From: Betaproteobacteria bacterium
Lineage (GTDB): Bacteria; Pseudomonadota; Gammaproteobacteria; Burkholderiales; Rhodocyclaceae
Assembly: GCA_019136545.1 (NCBI GenBank)
Contig: JAGVUA010000123.1
Location: 1-55,974, forward strand
Reading direction: 5' to 3'
Length of the DNA stretch: 55,974 nucleotides
Shown: positions 54,866 to 55,974 of the stretch, one piece after another
Layout of the letters: the number at the start of each line of letters is the position of its first letter
Position numbering within the stretch: the first letter of the stretch is position 1
Translations under genes and position numbers: made by a program
The notes under the pieces: generated by a model
The model's database searches: none
Seen by the model: the letters and a program-made list of their open reading frames with translations, nothing else
Told to the model about the DNA's origin: nothing

Positions 54866-55440
54866 CCGCCCAGCCCCGCGAAGCCCATGAAGGACAGCGA
54901 AAGAATGCCGGCCAGCATCAGGGACAACGCGGTGCCTTGCGCCAGCGTCGGCACATCGGAAAGTTGCAGGCGTTCGCGCACCGAGGCCATCAGCACCAGC
55001 GCCAGCGTGAAGCCGGCGCCGCCGCCGAGGCTGAACTCCACGGACTGGATGAAATCGTATTCCCGCGCAGTCTGGAACAGCGCGACGCCGAGCACGGCGC
55101 AGTTGGTGGTGATCAGCGGCAAATAGATGCCCAGCGCGCGGAACAACGCCGGACTATACTTCTTGAGCACCATTTCGACGAGCTGCACCGCCGAGGCGAT
55201 GATCACGATGTAGGAGATCAGCCGCAGGAACTCGAGGTGCAGCGAGATCAACAGCAGGTTGAGGCCATAGGCGCACAGCGATGCGACCAGCATGACGAAG
55301 GTGGTCGCCACGCCCATCGGAAACGCCGTGTCGAGCTTGCCGGAGACGCCGAGAAACGGACACAGGCCGAGGAACATCGCCAGTACGAAGTTGTTGGCCA
55401 GCAGGGCATTGACGAAGATCTGGAAGGCGGTTTCATGCAT
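54862..55440 (-). CDS. rnfA: Electron transport complex subunit RnfA
   Basis: RnfA is a six-helix membrane subunit of the Rnf (Rsx) complex that moves electrons between ferredoxin and NAD with ion transport, or reduces regulators such as SoxR. The 192-residue sequence has NNFVLAMFLGLCPFLGVSGKLDTAFPMG with the conserved Cys, ITTNCAVLG with the second Cys, and FSLGGGAGFTLALVLMASVRERL. Length matches the family. It overlaps rnfE by 8 bp. Confidence 0.95.
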   Translation of the reverse strand: MHETAFQIFVNALLANNFVLAMFLGLCPFLGVSGKLDTAFPMGVATTFVMLVASLCAYGLNLLLISLHLEFLRLISYIVIIASAVQLVEMVLKKYSPALFRALGIYLPLITTNCAVLGVALFQTAREYDFIQSVEFSLGGGAGFTLALVLMASVRERLQLSDVPTLAQGTALSLMLAGILSLSFMGFAGLGG

Positions 55441-55974
55441 CTTGGCGAGCCTCCGTCAGTACGTTCCGCTTGCGGCGCGCAAGCCAGGCGAACAACAGCA
55501 GCCAGCCGCCGAGCACGAAAAAACCGCCCGGGGGCAAAACCATGATGACCCACGGCTGAAAGCTCTCGCCGAACAGCGATACGCCGAACAGCGTGCCGGC
55601 GCCGAGAATTTCGCGCACGGCGCCGAGCGCGAACAGACCGAGGGTGAAGCCGATACCCATGCCAGCGGCATTGGCAACGGCCTCCAGCGGCGGATTCTTG
55701 GAAGCATGCGCCTCGGCACGACCGAGGATAATGCAGTTCACCACGATCAGCTGGATGAACGCGCCCAGGGCATCGTAGAGGGCGAGACTGATCGCCTGGA
55801 TGATGTAATCCACCGCCGTGACGAAGGTGGCGATGATGACGATGTAGGTGGCGATCCGCACCTCCTTCGGGGTGATCTTGCGCATCATCGATACCAGGCC
55901 GCAGGAGGCAATCAACACGAATGTGGTGGCGATCCCCATCGAGAGCGCGTTGACGGCGGACACGGTCACAGCCA
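55433..55974 (-). CDS. rnfE: Electron transport complex subunit RnfE (5' end outside window)
   Basis: RnfE is the second membrane partner of RnfA and is homologous to it. The visible 180 or so residues, entering from the window edge as AVTVSAVNALSMGIATT, correspond to the family after its first 25-30 residues (LLAVTxTVTNAL-like). The conserved VNCIILGRAEAHASKN with its Cys and AAGMGIGFTLGLFALGAVREILGAGT are present. The internal ATG that could look like a start is not the true one. The other rnf genes lie beyond the window. Confidence 0.93.
   Translation of the reverse strand, partial: AVTVSAVNALSMGIATTFVLIASCGLVSMMRKITPKEVRIATYIVIIATFVTAVDYIIQAISLALYDALGAFIQLIVVNCIILGRAEAHASKNPPLEAVANAAGMGIGFTLGLFALGAVREILGAGTLFGVSLFGESFQPWVIMVLPPGGFFVLGGWLLLFAWLARRKRNVLTEARQDA

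Overview
The window reads as chromosomal DNA of a high-GC betaproteobacterium, most likely a member of the Rhodocyclales (Azoarcus/Thauera-like). That placement is an inference from gene content: a phenol hydroxylase/meta-cleavage (dmp) cluster with a sigma54 activator, an exosortase H system, Rnf genes and a UbiH-DsbC pair. No ribosomal RNA is present to confirm it. No insertion sequence, integrase, prophage or CRISPR array was seen.

Layout: (1) 1-5165, minus strand: phosphate operon pstSCAB-phoU-phoB-phoR with a PHO box in front of pstS; phoR is cut by the window edge. (2) 5273-13147: a tightly coupled minus-strand signalling operon (HPt protein, hybrid histidine kinase, REC-GGDEF-EAL protein, TonB-dependent receptor, YfiR-like periplasmic protein) with a divergent OmpR-type response regulator. 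(3) 13337-14144: an XRE antitoxin beside a frameshifted toxin remnant, then tRNA-Met and its terminator. (4) 14214-22942: ubiquinone hydroxylase, DsbC, a methyltransferase, an unusual cNMP-binding/acetate kinase/PduL fusion, pyruvate carboxylase and a DUF3079 protein. (5) 22967-38934: complete phenol catabolism, dmpKLMNOPQ-B-(glcG-like)-CDEFGHI on the minus strand. A short-chain-dehydrogenase-fold protein with the full halohydrin dehalogenase signature sits at the distal end, and the dmpR activator and a GntR/FCD regulator lie divergently. (6) 39007-47683: an orphan CHASE-PAS kinase, an aldehyde dehydrogenase, an ammonium transporter with a sigma54 promoter and NtrC-like site, MltA, a DUF815 ATPase, a Nudix-ThiE fusion and YacG. 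(7) 47673-54526: exosortase H, its partner membrane protein, and a roughly 1,890-residue IPTL-CTERM surface protein that is the evident substrate. (8) 54677-55974: a small Cys-rich membrane protein, rnfA and the 3' part of rnfE.

How the parts work together: the dmp genes convert phenol to catechol (DmpKLMNOP), cleave the ring (DmpB, kept active by ferredoxin DmpQ) and carry the product to pyruvate and acetyl-CoA (DmpC-I). Control appears layered. There is a sigma54 promoter with a DmpR-type upstream site before dmpK, a separate sigma70-type promoter before dmpB, and three copies of one palindrome (ATCTCGAGAT or a one-base variant). Those copies lie near the dmpK, dmpR and dmpB promoters and are candidate operators for the neighbouring GntR regulator. 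Pyruvate carboxylase and the fused acetyl-CoA/acetate enzyme, encoded back to back, could handle the pyruvate and acetyl-CoA produced.

The most noteworthy items are the halohydrin dehalogenase-like gene at the end of the phenol operon, the shared palindrome regulon, the three-domain cNMP-AckA-PduL enzyme, the self-contained exosortase H/substrate locus with a ten-repeat paired-cysteine protein, and the receptor-to-c-di-GMP operon.
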